6,707 nt of DNA from the NCBI GenBank assembly GCA_047519745.1, contig JAPVSJ010000065.1:1-6707 (forward strand), in the 5' to 3' direction. The notes under the pieces are model-generated. The model worked only from the letters and a program-made list of their open reading frames with translations, was not told where the DNA came from and searched no databases. The position numbers were made by a program, and so were the translations under genes. Position 1 is the stretch's first letter, and the number at the start of each line of letters is the position of its first letter. The stretch is from VRUE01 sp047519745. Its GTDB lineage: Bacteria > Actinomycetota > Thermoleophilia > Solirubrobacterales > 70-9. Below are positions 1-5,865 of the stretch, in pieces.

Positions 1-1
1 G

Positions 2-820
2 ATCCACGCCACCGAGCACGGCCGCCATCAGGGCTGGGTAGACAAGCACCCGCAGAGCTACATCCACGGCGTCGAGCGCTGGATCACCAACCGCTCGGAG
101 CGTACGATCGCCTGCTCGCACTACATGCGCGAGCAGATCGTCGACATCTTCGGGGTCGAGGAGGAGCGGGTCAGCGTCATCCCCAACGGGATCGACCCCG
201 ACGATCTCCCGGTCCAGGACGCGGCCGAGCTGAAGCGCCTGCGGGCCGAGTTCGCCGCGCCCGAGGAGAAGCTGGTGCTGCTGATCGGGCGGCTGGTCTA
301 CGAGAAGGGCTTCCAGCTTGCGCTGGAGGCGATGCCGCGGGTGATCGAGGAGGCGCCGGGGACGCGCTTCCTGGTCGCCGGCTCCGGCACCCACGAGGAG
401 GAGCTGCACCGCCAGGCGCAGGAGCTGGGCCTGATGGATCACGGCACATTCCTCGGCTGGATCGGCGACGACGTGCTCCACTCGCTCTACCGGATCGCCG
501 ACCTGACGGTGGTGCCCTCGATCTACGAGCCCTTCGGCCTGGTCGCCCTGGAGGCGATGGCCTCCGAATGCCCCTGCATCGTCGCCGACACCGGCGGGTT
601 GCGCGAGGTCGTCCCGCACGACGAGGTCGGCCTGCGCTTCCGCCCCCACGACGCCGAAGCCCTCGCCGAGGTCGCGATCCGCGTGCTGCGCGACGACGAG
701 CTCGGCCAGAGCCTCGTCGCCGAAGCCTACGAGCACCTGCGCCGCTTCGACTGGGGCGACGTAGCCGAGCAGACTGCCGCGGTCTACGCCGAACTAGCCG
801 GTAACCCCAGCCCGGCTTAG
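2..820 (+). CDS. GT4 glycosyltransferase, Rv3032-like alpha-1,4-glucan synthase (5' end missing)
   Basis: The frame is open from base 2 with no start codon and ends at TAG 818-820, giving 272 visible residues; roughly 130-140 N-terminal residues lie upstream of the window. It is a GT-B fold, family 4 retaining glycosyltransferase. Visible residues 1-41 carry the acceptor-side HATEHGRHQGW segment. The nucleotide-sugar domain shows PNGID (61-65), GR...EKG (96-103) and the diagnostic E-x7-E element, YEPFGLVALE, with E176 and E184. From memory, HATE-GRH-GW, the EKG loop and the FDW near the C terminus match mycobacterial Rv3032, which elongates alpha-1,4-glucan for glycogen and methylglucose lipopolysaccharide. 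Family membership is firm; the glucan substrate is inferred from resemblance. The partner branching enzyme often found beside such genes is not in view. The last 4 bp overlap the convergent XRE gene. Confidence 0.93.
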   Translation: MHATEHGRHQGWVDKHPQSYIHGVERWITNRSERTIACSHYMREQIVDIFGVEEERVSVIPNGIDPDDLPVQDAAELKRLRAEFAAPEEKLVLLIGRLVYEKGFQLALEAMPRVIEEAPGTRFLVAGSGTHEEELHRQAQELGLMDHGTFLGWIGDDVLHSLYRIADLTVVPSIYEPFGLVALEAMASECPCIVADTGGLREVVPHDEVGLRFRPHDAEALAEVAIRVLRDDELGQSLVAEAYEHLRRFDWGDVAEQTAAVYAELAGNPSPA

Positions 821-1095
821 TTCGACTGGGGATCGCCCTCGGGGGCGATCGAGAAGCTGCCGCTTGTCGTGTTGCCGGGCGTCCACTCGATGCCTTCGAT
901 CAGTTCGACCGGCGGGATCTTCAGGGCGCTGGAGATTTTGATCAGCGTGTCGATGCGGGGCACCCGCGCGCCGCGCTCGAGCAGGCCGATCTCGGTCCGG
1001 TGCAGGGAGGAGCGCAGGCCAAGCTCTTCCTGGGACAGGTTGGCGCGGCGCCGGCATCGGCGCAGGTTCTCGCCGAAGCGTCGGGCGACGTCCAT
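817..1095 (-). CDS. small XRE-family helix-turn-helix regulator
   Basis: This is a 92-residue DNA-binding protein made of a single HTH_3/Cro-CI domain plus a short tail. The five-helix domain spans about residues 7-67. The helix-turn-helix is at about 21-41 (SQEELG...RTEIGLLERG), followed by the typical R-x-P-x-x-x-T-L-x-K-I-S-x-A-L segment (44-58). The tail (GIEWTPG, then GSFSIAPEG) has the G-I-x-W-x-P pattern I associate with small actinobacterial XRE proteins; its function is unknown. ATG at 1095-1093 is chosen because the frame is closed upstream by a stop at 1131-1129. Only a weak AAGAG purine stretch precedes it. The gene diverges from vapBC across 163 bp that hold a strong inverted repeat, so autoregulation, and possibly control of vapBC, is plausible but unproven. 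Its 3' end overlaps the glycosyltransferase by 4 bp. Confidence 0.9.
   Translation of the reverse strand: MDVARRFGENLRRCRRRANLSQEELGLRSSLHRTEIGLLERGARVPRIDTLIKISSALKIPPVELIEGIEWTPGNTTSGSFSIAPEGDPQSN
831..850 (+). terminator. GC-rich hairpin after the glycosyltransferase stop
   Basis: There is a perfect 8-bp inverted repeat, GATCGCCC (831-838) and GGGCGATC (843-850), with a TCGG loop. It starts 10 bp after the glycosyltransferase stop and lies inside the last codons of the convergent XRE gene. A weaker hairpin precedes it: AGCCGG at 796-801 pairs with CCGGCT at 812-817 just before the stop. No T-run follows. Actinobacterial terminators often lack a U-tail, so termination of the + transcript is the likely role, but this is inferred from position and shape. 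Confidence 0.55.
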
Positions 1096-1112
1096 CGCCG
1101 GGATTCTCTTGT

Positions 1113-1141
1113 CTGCGAGCTGGAGTATCTACAGCTCGCAG
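1113..1141. promoter_or_regulatory. 10-bp perfect inverted repeat, probable XRE operator
   Basis: CTGCGAGCTG (1113-1122) and CAGCTCGCAG (1132-1141) are exact reverse complements separated by 9 bp (GAGTATCTA). The half-site centres are 19 bp apart, close to two helical turns, which suits a dimeric or tetrameric HTH regulator. The repeat begins 17 bp upstream of the XRE start codon. On the minus strand the spacer reads TAGATACTC, a possible -10 element, so binding here would block XRE transcription. In RNA it would also form a stem in the XRE leader. The repeat is seen directly; the operator role is inferred. Confidence 0.55.
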
Positions 1142-1183
1142 TCGGGAGAAGCCGAGTCTCTGCGGTGGAGGTTCATTGTGTCA

Positions 1184-1212
1184 CAGACAATAGCGCGCGG
1201 ATCTGATATAAA
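1184..1212 (+). promoter_or_regulatory. candidate vapBC promoter
   Basis: A -35-like CAGACA (1184-1189, 4 of 6 to TTGACA) is followed after 17 bp by TATAAA (1207-1212, 5 of 6 to TATAAT). This predicts a start near 1218-1220 and a leader of about 40 nt. The right half of the gap is AT-rich: 27 of 60 bases at 1201-1260 are G or C. The -35 overlaps a short palindrome, ATTGT-N7-ACAAT (1175-1191). Another 5-7-5 repeat, GCTTG-N7-CAAGC (1213-1229), sits over the predicted start. Arms this short can arise by chance. Confidence 0.45.
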
Positions 1213-1235
1213 GCTTGCAGACAACAAGCCACTGG

Positions 1236-1256
1236 TGTAATCGGCGTACGATTGCA
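1236..1256. promoter_or_regulatory. inverted repeat just before vapB, candidate VapBC operator
   Basis: TGTAATCG (1236-1243) and CGATTGCA (1249-1256) match as reverse complements at 7 of 8 positions around a 5-bp spacer, ending 2 bp before the vapB ATG. VapBC complexes commonly repress their own operon by binding palindromes near the start, and this placement fits. The repeat occupies the place where a Shine-Dalgarno sequence would be expected, and none is visible there. A repeat this short is not significant by itself. Confidence 0.35.
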
Positions 1257-1258
1257 CC

Positions 1259-1534
1259 ATGGCGCTCAACATCAAGGATCAGGAGACCGAGAAATTGGCG
1301 GCGGAGGTTGCGGAGCTGACCGGCGAGAGCAAGGATGAAGCCGTGCGCGAGGCGTTGAAGGAACGGCGGGATCGGCTGGCTCTCGAAAAGGACGGCAGGC
1401 CGAGGAAGAAGCGGGACACCATGCGCTTCCTCGAAACGGAGATTTGGCCGAATATCCCCGAGGAGGAGCTCGGCGGGCCGCCGATGACCAAGGCCGAAAG
1501 GGCCGAGCTGCTCGGTTACGGACCGGAGGAGTAG
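1259..1534 (+). CDS. vapB: VapB-type antitoxin (PSK_trans_fac / Rv0623-like)
   Basis: This 91-residue antitoxin should bind and neutralise the VapC ribonuclease encoded directly downstream and repress the shared promoter. Residues 1-40 (MALNIKDQETEKLAAEVAELTGES...) fit the ribbon-helix-helix N-terminus of the PSK_trans_fac antitoxin family: a short strand followed by two helices with the T-G-E-S/T turn. The middle (41-56) is strongly basic. The C-terminal part (57-91) is the flexible toxin-wrapping tail and ends in the recurrent PMTKAERAELLGYGPEE pattern of this family. The start is fixed by an in-frame TAA at 1238-1240, leaving ATG 1259 as the first start. Oddly, no Shine-Dalgarno precedes it. 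The stop TAG shares its G with the GTG start of vapC, implying coupled translation. Confidence 0.9.
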   Translation: MALNIKDQETEKLAAEVAELTGESKDEAVREALKERRDRLALEKDGRPRKKRDTMRFLETEIWPNIPEEELGGPPMTKAERAELLGYGPEE

Positions 1535-1926
1535 TGACCCTCGACAGCTCAGCAGTGGTCGCGATGCTGTTGCGCGAGGAGGGACATCGTCGGCTCGCCG
1601 AGACTGTCAGCCGGGCCGAGATCGTCGCGATCGGCGCACCCACACTCTTTGAGACGGACATGGTGATGGTGGGTCGTTTCGGGGACCGCGGCGCCGTTCT
1701 GGTTGAGGAGTTCCTCGAGGAGCACGGTGTCGTCGTCCTCTCCTTCGACGGCCGGCATCGCCTCGCCGCGACGAAAGCCTTTGCCCGTTACGGCAAGGGA
1801 CGCCACCCGGCGGGGCTCAATTACGGGGATTGCATGACCTACGCCACCGCCAAGATCGCCGAGCATCCACTGCTTTTCACCGGCAACGACTTCGCTCAGA
1901 CGGACATCCCCGTGGCACTCGGCTAG
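1534..1926 (+). CDS. vapC: VapC toxin, PIN-domain ribonuclease
   Basis: A 130-residue PIN-domain endoribonuclease of the VapC family, the toxin half of a type II pair; family members cleave tRNA or rRNA using Mg2+. All four expected acidic active-site residues are visible: D4 (VTLDSSAVVAMLL), E40 (LFETDMVM), D99 (LNYGDCMTYA) and D119 (FTGNDFAQTDI), so the toxin looks intact. KGRHPAGLNYGDC (88-100) and the PLLFTGNDF end closely resemble the Rv0624/VapC30 subgroup, from memory. I chose GTG 1534. It makes the protein begin at the canonical first PIN strand, overlaps the antitoxin stop by one base (TAGTG), and has GGAGG at 1525-1529 just upstream. An upstream ATG at 1444 would add 30 residues unlike any PIN domain and run through the antitoxin gene. 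The RNA target cannot be predicted. Confidence 0.93.
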   Translation: MTLDSSAVVAMLLREEGHRRLAETVSRAEIVAIGAPTLFETDMVMVGRFGDRGAVLVEEFLEEHGVVVLSFDGRHRLAATKAFARYGKGRHPAGLNYGDCMTYATAKIAEHPLLFTGNDFAQTDIPVALG

Positions 1927-1954
1927 CGGATCCCGCTCAGCCCGAGGCCATTCC

Positions 1955-2623
1955 TCACTCCGGCTGGGGCAGCGTCGTCCAAGCCTCCGGGTCGGGCTCG
2001 ACCGGATTGGGCCAGCGCAGCTGCTCCGGGGCGTCGCGCATGCGCACGATCCGGGCCGGGACGCCGGCGACGACGGCATTGGCGGGCACGTCCTTGGTGA
2101 CGACCGAGTTGGTGCCGACGATCGAGTTGTCGCCGACGCTGACGCCGCGCAGGATACAGGCGCCGTAGCCGATCCAGACGTTGGAGCCGACCTCGACCTC
2201 GCGGGTGTAGATGCCCTGCTGGCGGATCGGCCGCTCGACCTCGACCACGCCGTGGTCGAAATCGATGAACATCGCCCGGTCGGCGATCACGCACTGCTCG
2301 CCGATCCGCACCCGCTTGTAAGCGGAGATCGTGCACTCCTGCCCCATCACGGTCTTGGCGCCGATCTCGACCACGCCCTCGTGGCAGCGGATCTTGGTCC
2401 CGTGGCCGATCCAGACGAAGCGGCCGAACTCGACCCGCCCCTTGCGACCGAGCTGCAGTTCGAGGCCGCTGCCGAGGAAGAGCGGCCCATCGGTGCGCCA
2501 GCGCCAGCCGGCGCGGGTGAGCAGTCGGCGCCACAGGTAGCGCAGCGCCAGCAGCGCATAGCCGGGCCTCAGCATCCCGTTGCGCGCGCAGAAGCGGAGG
2601 AATCGGATCACGGCGGGGCGCAC
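1955..2623 (-). CDS. left-handed beta-helix acyltransferase (WcaF/Maa/LacA-type)
   Basis: A 222-residue protein of the hexapeptide-repeat acyltransferase superfamily, which moves acetyl or other acyl groups from acyl-CoA onto sugars or small molecules and usually acts as a trimer. Residues 1-45 form a basic N-terminal extension. About 46-185 hold imperfect hexapeptide turns (FGRFVWIGHGTKI, VEIGAKTVMG, VRIGEQCVIA, VEVGSNVWIGYGACILRG, VSVGDNSIVGTNSVV). They end in the family signature AGVPARIVRM (186-195). H124 in IDFDHGVVEVERP is the likely catalytic base by comparison with LacA/Maa enzymes. GTG 2623 is preferred because GGAG (2633-2630) lies 6 nt upstream and the conserved RFLR-RNGMLRPGY region is kept; TTG 2641 is the alternative. 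Glycosyltransferase or polysaccharide neighbours that would name the substrate are absent. It converges on vapC with 28 bp between stops. Confidence 0.88.
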   Translation of the reverse strand: MRPAVIRFLRFCARNGMLRPGYALLALRYLWRRLLTRAGWRWRTDGPLFLGSGLELQLGRKGRVEFGRFVWIGHGTKIRCHEGVVEIGAKTVMGQECTISAYKRVRIGEQCVIADRAMFIDFDHGVVEVERPIRQQGIYTREVEVGSNVWIGYGACILRGVSVGDNSIVGTNSVVTKDVPANAVVAGVPARIVRMRDAPEQLRWPNPVEPDPEAWTTLPQPE

Positions 2624-2625
2624 TT

Positions 2626-2631
2626 TAGACT
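2626..2631 (+). promoter_or_regulatory. candidate -10 element for leaderless meaB mRNA
   Basis: TAGACT fits the actinobacterial TANNNT -10 pattern and ends 9 bp before the meaB ATG at 2641, so transcription would begin at or within a few bases of the A of ATG. No Shine-Dalgarno is visible before meaB and no later in-frame start is close. Leaderless transcripts are common in Actinomycetota. No convincing -35 is present, so support is the -10 spacing alone. Confidence 0.4.
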
Positions 2632-2633
2632 CC
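2630..2633 (-). promoter_or_regulatory. Shine-Dalgarno GGAG deciding the acyltransferase start
   Basis: On the minus strand GGAG is followed by TCTAAA and then GTG (2623-2621), an ideal 6-nt spacing. The longer TTG-initiated reading (2641) would place this motif inside coding sequence, has no comparable site of its own, and would touch the meaB start codon. Confidence 0.6.
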
Positions 2634-2640
2634 GCCGCCA

Positions 2641-3615
2641 ATGCCCGACGCCGCCCAGGATCATTCGAAATCCAAGTCGCTCGCCGAGCGCCTCGTCGCC
2701 GGCGACAAGCGGGCCCTGGCGCGGGCGATAACGCTGATCGAGTCCGACGACCCCGCCGGGTGGGAGCTGGTGCGTGAGGTCTACCCGCGCACCGGCAGGG
2801 CCCGCATCGTCGGCTTCACCGGCCCGCCCGGCGTCGGCAAGAGCACGCTGATCGGGGCGCTCACCGCCGAGCTGCGCAAGGCCGAGCGCCAGGTCGCGGT
2901 GCTCTCGATCGATCCCTCCAGCCCGTTCACCCACGGCGCCCTGCTCGGCGACCGCATACGCCTCTCCGATCACTTCCTCGATTCGGGCGTCTTCATCCGC
3001 TCGATGGCCTCGCGCGGCGCGCTCGGCGGACTCTCCGAGGCGGCGCTGCAGGTCGCGCTGGCGATGGACGCCGCCGGCAAGGACGACGTCCTGATCGAGA
3101 CCGTCGGCGTCGGCCAGGCCGAGATTGACATCGTCGACCACGCCGACACGATCGTGCTGGCGCTGATGCCGGGCTCCGGCGACTCGATCCAGGCGCTGAA
3201 GGCGGGGGTGATGGAGATTCCCGACGTGATCGTCGTCAACAAGGCCGACCACCCGATGACCGACACGATGGTGCGCGAGGTCCGCGGCGTGCTCGCGCTC
3301 TCGCACCAACCTGGCGAATGGCAGGTGCCGATCCTGCGCACCGAGGCGGCGCGCGGCGAGGGCGTCGAGGAGCTGGCGGCGAAGATCGACGAGCACCGGG
3401 CCTTCATCGAGGCGGAGGGCACGCTCGAGCGGCGTCGCGCCCGCAACCTGCGCAACGAGGTGCTGGGGATAGCGACCTCGCGCATGCGGCGCCGCATGGA
3501 GGCGACCGCCGAAGCCGACCCGGAGACCGCCGAGCTGCTGGAGCGTGTCGTGCGCCGGGAACTCGATCCGGCGAGCGCGGCGAGCGAGCTGATGGAGCGG
3601 CAGTCCGGTGAGTGA
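2641..3615 (+). CDS. meaB: MeaB/ArgK-family G-protein chaperone of methylmalonyl-CoA mutase
   Basis: A 324-residue cytoplasmic P-loop GTPase of the MeaB/ArgK (LAO transport ATPase) family. Characterised members gate delivery of adenosylcobalamin to methylmalonyl-CoA mutase (or related acyl-CoA mutases) and protect it from inactivation, supporting propionyl-CoA use. An N-terminal helical arm (1-55: LAERLVAGDKRALARAITLIE) precedes the G domain. It shows Walker A GPPGVGKST (61-69), the DPSSP Mg-site loop (91-95), GDRIR (103-107), the G3 region ETVGVGQAE (153-161) and guanine-specificity NKAD (200-203). The C-terminal helical dimerisation arm runs from about 245. Length and motifs are complete. 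ATG 2641 is the only plausible start. The mutase genes are not in the window, so the partner is inferred; an isobutyryl- or ethylmalonyl-CoA mutase would also fit. Its last 8 bp overlap the next gene, indicating co-translation. Confidence 0.95.
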   Translation: MPDAAQDHSKSKSLAERLVAGDKRALARAITLIESDDPAGWELVREVYPRTGRARIVGFTGPPGVGKSTLIGALTAELRKAERQVAVLSIDPSSPFTHGALLGDRIRLSDHFLDSGVFIRSMASRGALGGLSEAALQVALAMDAAGKDDVLIETVGVGQAEIDIVDHADTIVLALMPGSGDSIQALKAGVMEIPDVIVVNKADHPMTDTMVREVRGVLALSHQPGEWQVPILRTEAARGEGVEELAAKIDEHRAFIEAEGTLERRRARNLRNEVLGIATSRMRRRMEATAEADPETAELLERVVRRELDPASAASELMERQSGE

Positions 3616-4006
3616 AGCCGGCGCGCTGCCGAGCCTCGCCGAGGCGCTCGGCTGGAGCGGCTTCGAGCTCGACGACAAGGAGGGCAGGGCGATCGGCCGC
3701 ATCGAGGGTGCGTACGCGGACTCGACGGCGGGCAACCCCGTCTGGCTCGTGGTCGCCACCGGTCGCCGGCGTCGTGCGAGGACGATCGTCATCCCGCTGC
3801 GTGAGTGCGCCGCGATGCCGGGCCGCGTCTGGACCGCGCAGGACCGCGAGGCGGTGCTCGGCGCGCCCACAGTCGACCCGAGCCGGCCGTTGCTGCGCGA
3901 GCACGAGGTGGCGATCTGCGCTCACTACGGGGTCGGCGAGCAGCTCGGTCGCCACGCCGAAGTCGCGGGCCGCGCCGAGGGCTCTATCACCGCCCAGCCC
4001 GCCTGA
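3608..4006 (+). CDS. PRC-barrel domain protein, coupled to meaB
   Basis: A 132-residue protein of unknown role. Residues about 14-85 match the PRC-barrel pattern: W-x-G-x-x-L-D-D-x-x-G-x-x-I-G-R-I-E, then D-S-T-A-G-N-P-V-W-L-V-V and I-V-I-P-L. The stretch APTVDPSRPLLREHEVAICAHYG (86-108) is the element that often follows the barrel in stand-alone actinobacterial PRC proteins. PRC barrels also occur in RimM and the photosynthetic reaction-centre H subunit, where they bind protein or RNA partners. No signal peptide, membrane segment or cysteine pair is visible, so it is probably cytosolic. The start is GTG 3608, 8 bp inside meaB, with GGAG (3594-3597) 10 nt upstream. No other start in this frame is better placed. 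Tight coupling suggests it is made with MeaB; any functional link is inference. Confidence 0.8.
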   Translation: MSEAGALPSLAEALGWSGFELDDKEGRAIGRIEGAYADSTAGNPVWLVVATGRRRRARTIVIPLRECAAMPGRVWTAQDREAVLGAPTVDPSRPLLREHEVAICAHYGVGEQLGRHAEVAGRAEGSITAQPA

Positions 4007-4011
4007 TTCCC

Positions 4012-4060
4012 GCCGACGGGCCTCAAAGCATCCTATTTGTCCACTTTCAGACCCGTCGGC
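4012..4060. repeat. 9-bp inverted repeat flanking an AT-rich spacer upstream of dipZ
   Basis: GCCGACGGG (4012-4020) and CCCGTCGGC (4052-4060) are exact reverse complements around a 31-bp spacer with low G+C (13 of 30 at 4021-4050). It begins 5 bp after the PRC-barrel stop and ends 40 bp before dipZ. It could be a long-loop terminator for the meaB operon, or two operator half-sites around a dipZ promoter; a weak -35-like TTGTCC lies at 4037-4042. No convincing -10 was found. The repeat is certain, the role open. Confidence 0.45.
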
Positions 4061-4100
4061 CGTTATCTGCGCGTAATCCTGACCTGCAAGGGTTGAGTGG

Positions 4101-5861
4101 ATGGCGCTGCTGATCCTGTTCGGCTTCGTGGCGGGCGCGGCTACCGCGCTTTCGCCCTGCGTGCTGCCGGTGCTGCCGATCGCGCTCTCCGCGGGTGCCA
4201 CCGGGGGGCGACGGCGGCCACTCGGCATCGTCGCCGGGCTCGCCGTCTCCTTCACCTTCGCCACCGTCGCGCTGGTCTACGTGATCTCGGCACTGGGCCT
4301 GCCCGGTGACCTGCTGCGCAAGCTGGCGATCTTCGTCCTGATCGCCTTTGGCGTCACGCTGATGGTCCCGCCGCTCGCCGCCAGGCTCGAGGCCTGGCTC
4401 AGTCGCTTCGCCCGTCTCGCCGGTGGACCACGCGCTGGCGGCGACGGCTTCTGGTCGGGAGTCGCCGTCGGCGGCAGCCTCGGCTTCGTCTACGCGCCCT
4501 GCGCCGGGCCGATCCTCGCCGGCGTGATCACCGTCTCGGCCTCGCAGTCCTTCACCGCGGGTCGGCTCGCCGTGGCGCTCAGCTACGGCGTCGGCTCGGC
4601 CGTCGTCCTCTACTTCCTGATGCTGGGCGGGCGCCGTGTCATCGCCCCGCTCGCCCGCCGCGGTGTCGGTTTTCAGATGGCGATGGGAGGGGTGATGGTC
4701 GTCGTGGCGCTGGCGATGCTCGGCAACTACGACGTCAGGTTCCAGAACCAGATCGCCAGCAACCTGCCCAACTTCCTGGTCAACCCGTCGAAGCCGTTGG
4801 AGGACACCGCGGCCGCCCACGACGCCCTTGCGGAAGTGCGAGGGTCGAGCGGGGGGCTGGGGGAAGCGGTGGCGGAAGCGGCGCCGATGCCCGAAGCCAC
4901 CGGCCCAGGTCCCGCCTCGGGCCTGCCGGTGTACGGCAAGGCGCCGGAATTCGTCGACAACCAGCACTGGTTCAACACGCCCGGCGACCGGCCGCTGACG
5001 CTGCGCTCACTGCGCGGACGGGTGGTCCTGGTCGACTTCTGGACCTACAGCTGCATCAACTGCCTGCGCACGCTGCCCTACCTGACCGCCTGGGACAGGC
5101 GCTATCGCAAGGACGGCCTGACGATCGTCGGCGTCCACTCGCCGGAGTTCCCCTTCGAGAAAGAGACGGGCAACGTCGAAGAAGCAATCGAGCGCAACGG
5201 GATCGAATATCCGGTGGCACAGGACAACGAACTGGCGACCTGGAACGCCTACGGCAACCAGTACTGGCCCGCCGAGTACTTCATCGATGCACGAGGACGG
5301 GTCCGCTTCGCCCATTTCGGCGAGGGCGAATACGGCGAGAAGGAAAAGGTGATCCGCGAGCTGCTCGCCGAAGCGGGGCACCGGCCGGCTGCGCGCGCAG
5401 CCGGCATACGTGCGATCGCTCCGTCGCCCGGCGTCACCACCCCGGAGACCTACCTCGGCGCCGCCCGCGCCGAACGCTTCACCAACCCGATGCTCTCGCC
5501 CGGGCTGCACGACTTCCGTCCGCCGCCTCCGCCGGGGAATGACGAATTCGCCTACGAAGGGCGCTGGCGCATAACGCTCGAGTCGGCGACCGCCGCCGGC
5601 GACAGCTCGCTCGACCTGCACTTCGGCGCCCGCCGCGTCTACGAGGTGCTCGGCTCGCCCGGCCGTGCGCGCCGGATGCACGTGCTGCTCGACGGCCGCC
5701 CGATCCCCGCGGGTCTCGCCGGTGCGGACGTCCACAACGGCGTCGTCACGATCTCCTCGCAGCGCCTCTACAGCCTCGTAGACCTGCCCAGGGTCGAAAA
5801 GCACGTGCTCACGCTGGAGCCCGAAAACGGTTTGATCGGCTATTCGTTCACCTTCGGTTAG
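4101..5861 (+). CDS. dipZ: DipZ: CcdA membrane domain fused to TlpA-like thioredoxin and CBM-like domain
   Basis: A 586-residue membrane thiol-disulfide protein that should carry reducing equivalents from cytoplasmic thioredoxin across the membrane to an extracytoplasmic thioredoxin domain, for cytochrome c maturation or disulfide repair. Residues 1-210 are the CcdA/DsbD-beta-like part, with about six hydrophobic segments (near 1-31, 41-65, 74-92, 117-145, 155-176, 190-209). Its two redox cysteines are C20 (LSPCVLPVLP) and C134 (YAPCAGPILAG). A low-complexity linker follows (about 230-275). Residues 276-425 form the thioredoxin-like domain with C318-I-N-C321 and the WPAEYFID cis-proline region (P390). 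About 445-586, starting TPETYLGAARAERF, match the carbohydrate-binding-module-like C-terminal domain described for Mycobacterium tuberculosis DipZ. ATG 4101 has AAGGG (4088-4092) 8 nt upstream. All catalytic residues are present. No ccs or cytochrome genes are adjacent. Confidence 0.95.
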   Translation: MALLILFGFVAGAATALSPCVLPVLPIALSAGATGGRRRPLGIVAGLAVSFTFATVALVYVISALGLPGDLLRKLAIFVLIAFGVTLMVPPLAARLEAWLSRFARLAGGPRAGGDGFWSGVAVGGSLGFVYAPCAGPILAGVITVSASQSFTAGRLAVALSYGVGSAVVLYFLMLGGRRVIAPLARRGVGFQMAMGGVMVVVALAMLGNYDVRFQNQIASNLPNFLVNPSKPLEDTAAAHDALAEVRGSSGGLGEAVAEAAPMPEATGPGPASGLPVYGKAPEFVDNQHWFNTPGDRPLTLRSLRGRVVLVDFWTYSCINCLRTLPYLTAWDRRYRKDGLTIVGVHSPEFPFEKETGNVEEAIERNGIEYPVAQDNELATWNAYGNQYWPAEYFIDARGRVRFAHFGEGEYGEKEKVIRELLAEAGHRPAARAAGIRAIAPSPGVTTPETYLGAARAERFTNPMLSPGLHDFRPPPPPGNDEFAYEGRWRITLESATAAGDSSLDLHFGARRVYEVLGSPGRARRMHVLLDGRPIPAGLAGADVHNGVVTISSQRLYSLVDLPRVEKHVLTLEPENGLIGYSFTFG

Positions 5862-5865
5862 CCCA

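Noticed and set aside
869..1240. Plus-strand open frame opposite the XRE gene and across the vapBC promoter region
   Set aside because: It has no domain or ribosome-binding site and passes through the operator-like repeats. The XRE reading on the other strand has a complete HTH domain.
1444..1533. Upstream ATG start that would lengthen VapC by 30 residues
   Set aside because: The added residues do not resemble a PIN domain and lie within the antitoxin gene. GTG 1534 begins the protein at the canonical first strand.
1549..2079. Minus-strand open frame opposite vapC
   Set aside because: vapC has all four catalytic acids in the plus frame; the antisense product shows no known features.
2624..2641. 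TTG 2641 start for the acyltransferase
   Set aside because: GGAG sits 6 nt before GTG 2623, and the TTG reading would overlap the meaB start codon without a ribosome-binding site.
2608..3870. Minus-strand open frame of 420 codons opposite meaB and the PRC gene
   Set aside because: It lies antisense to a fully motif-supported MeaB. The product is His/Arg/Ala-rich low-complexity and carries no domain.
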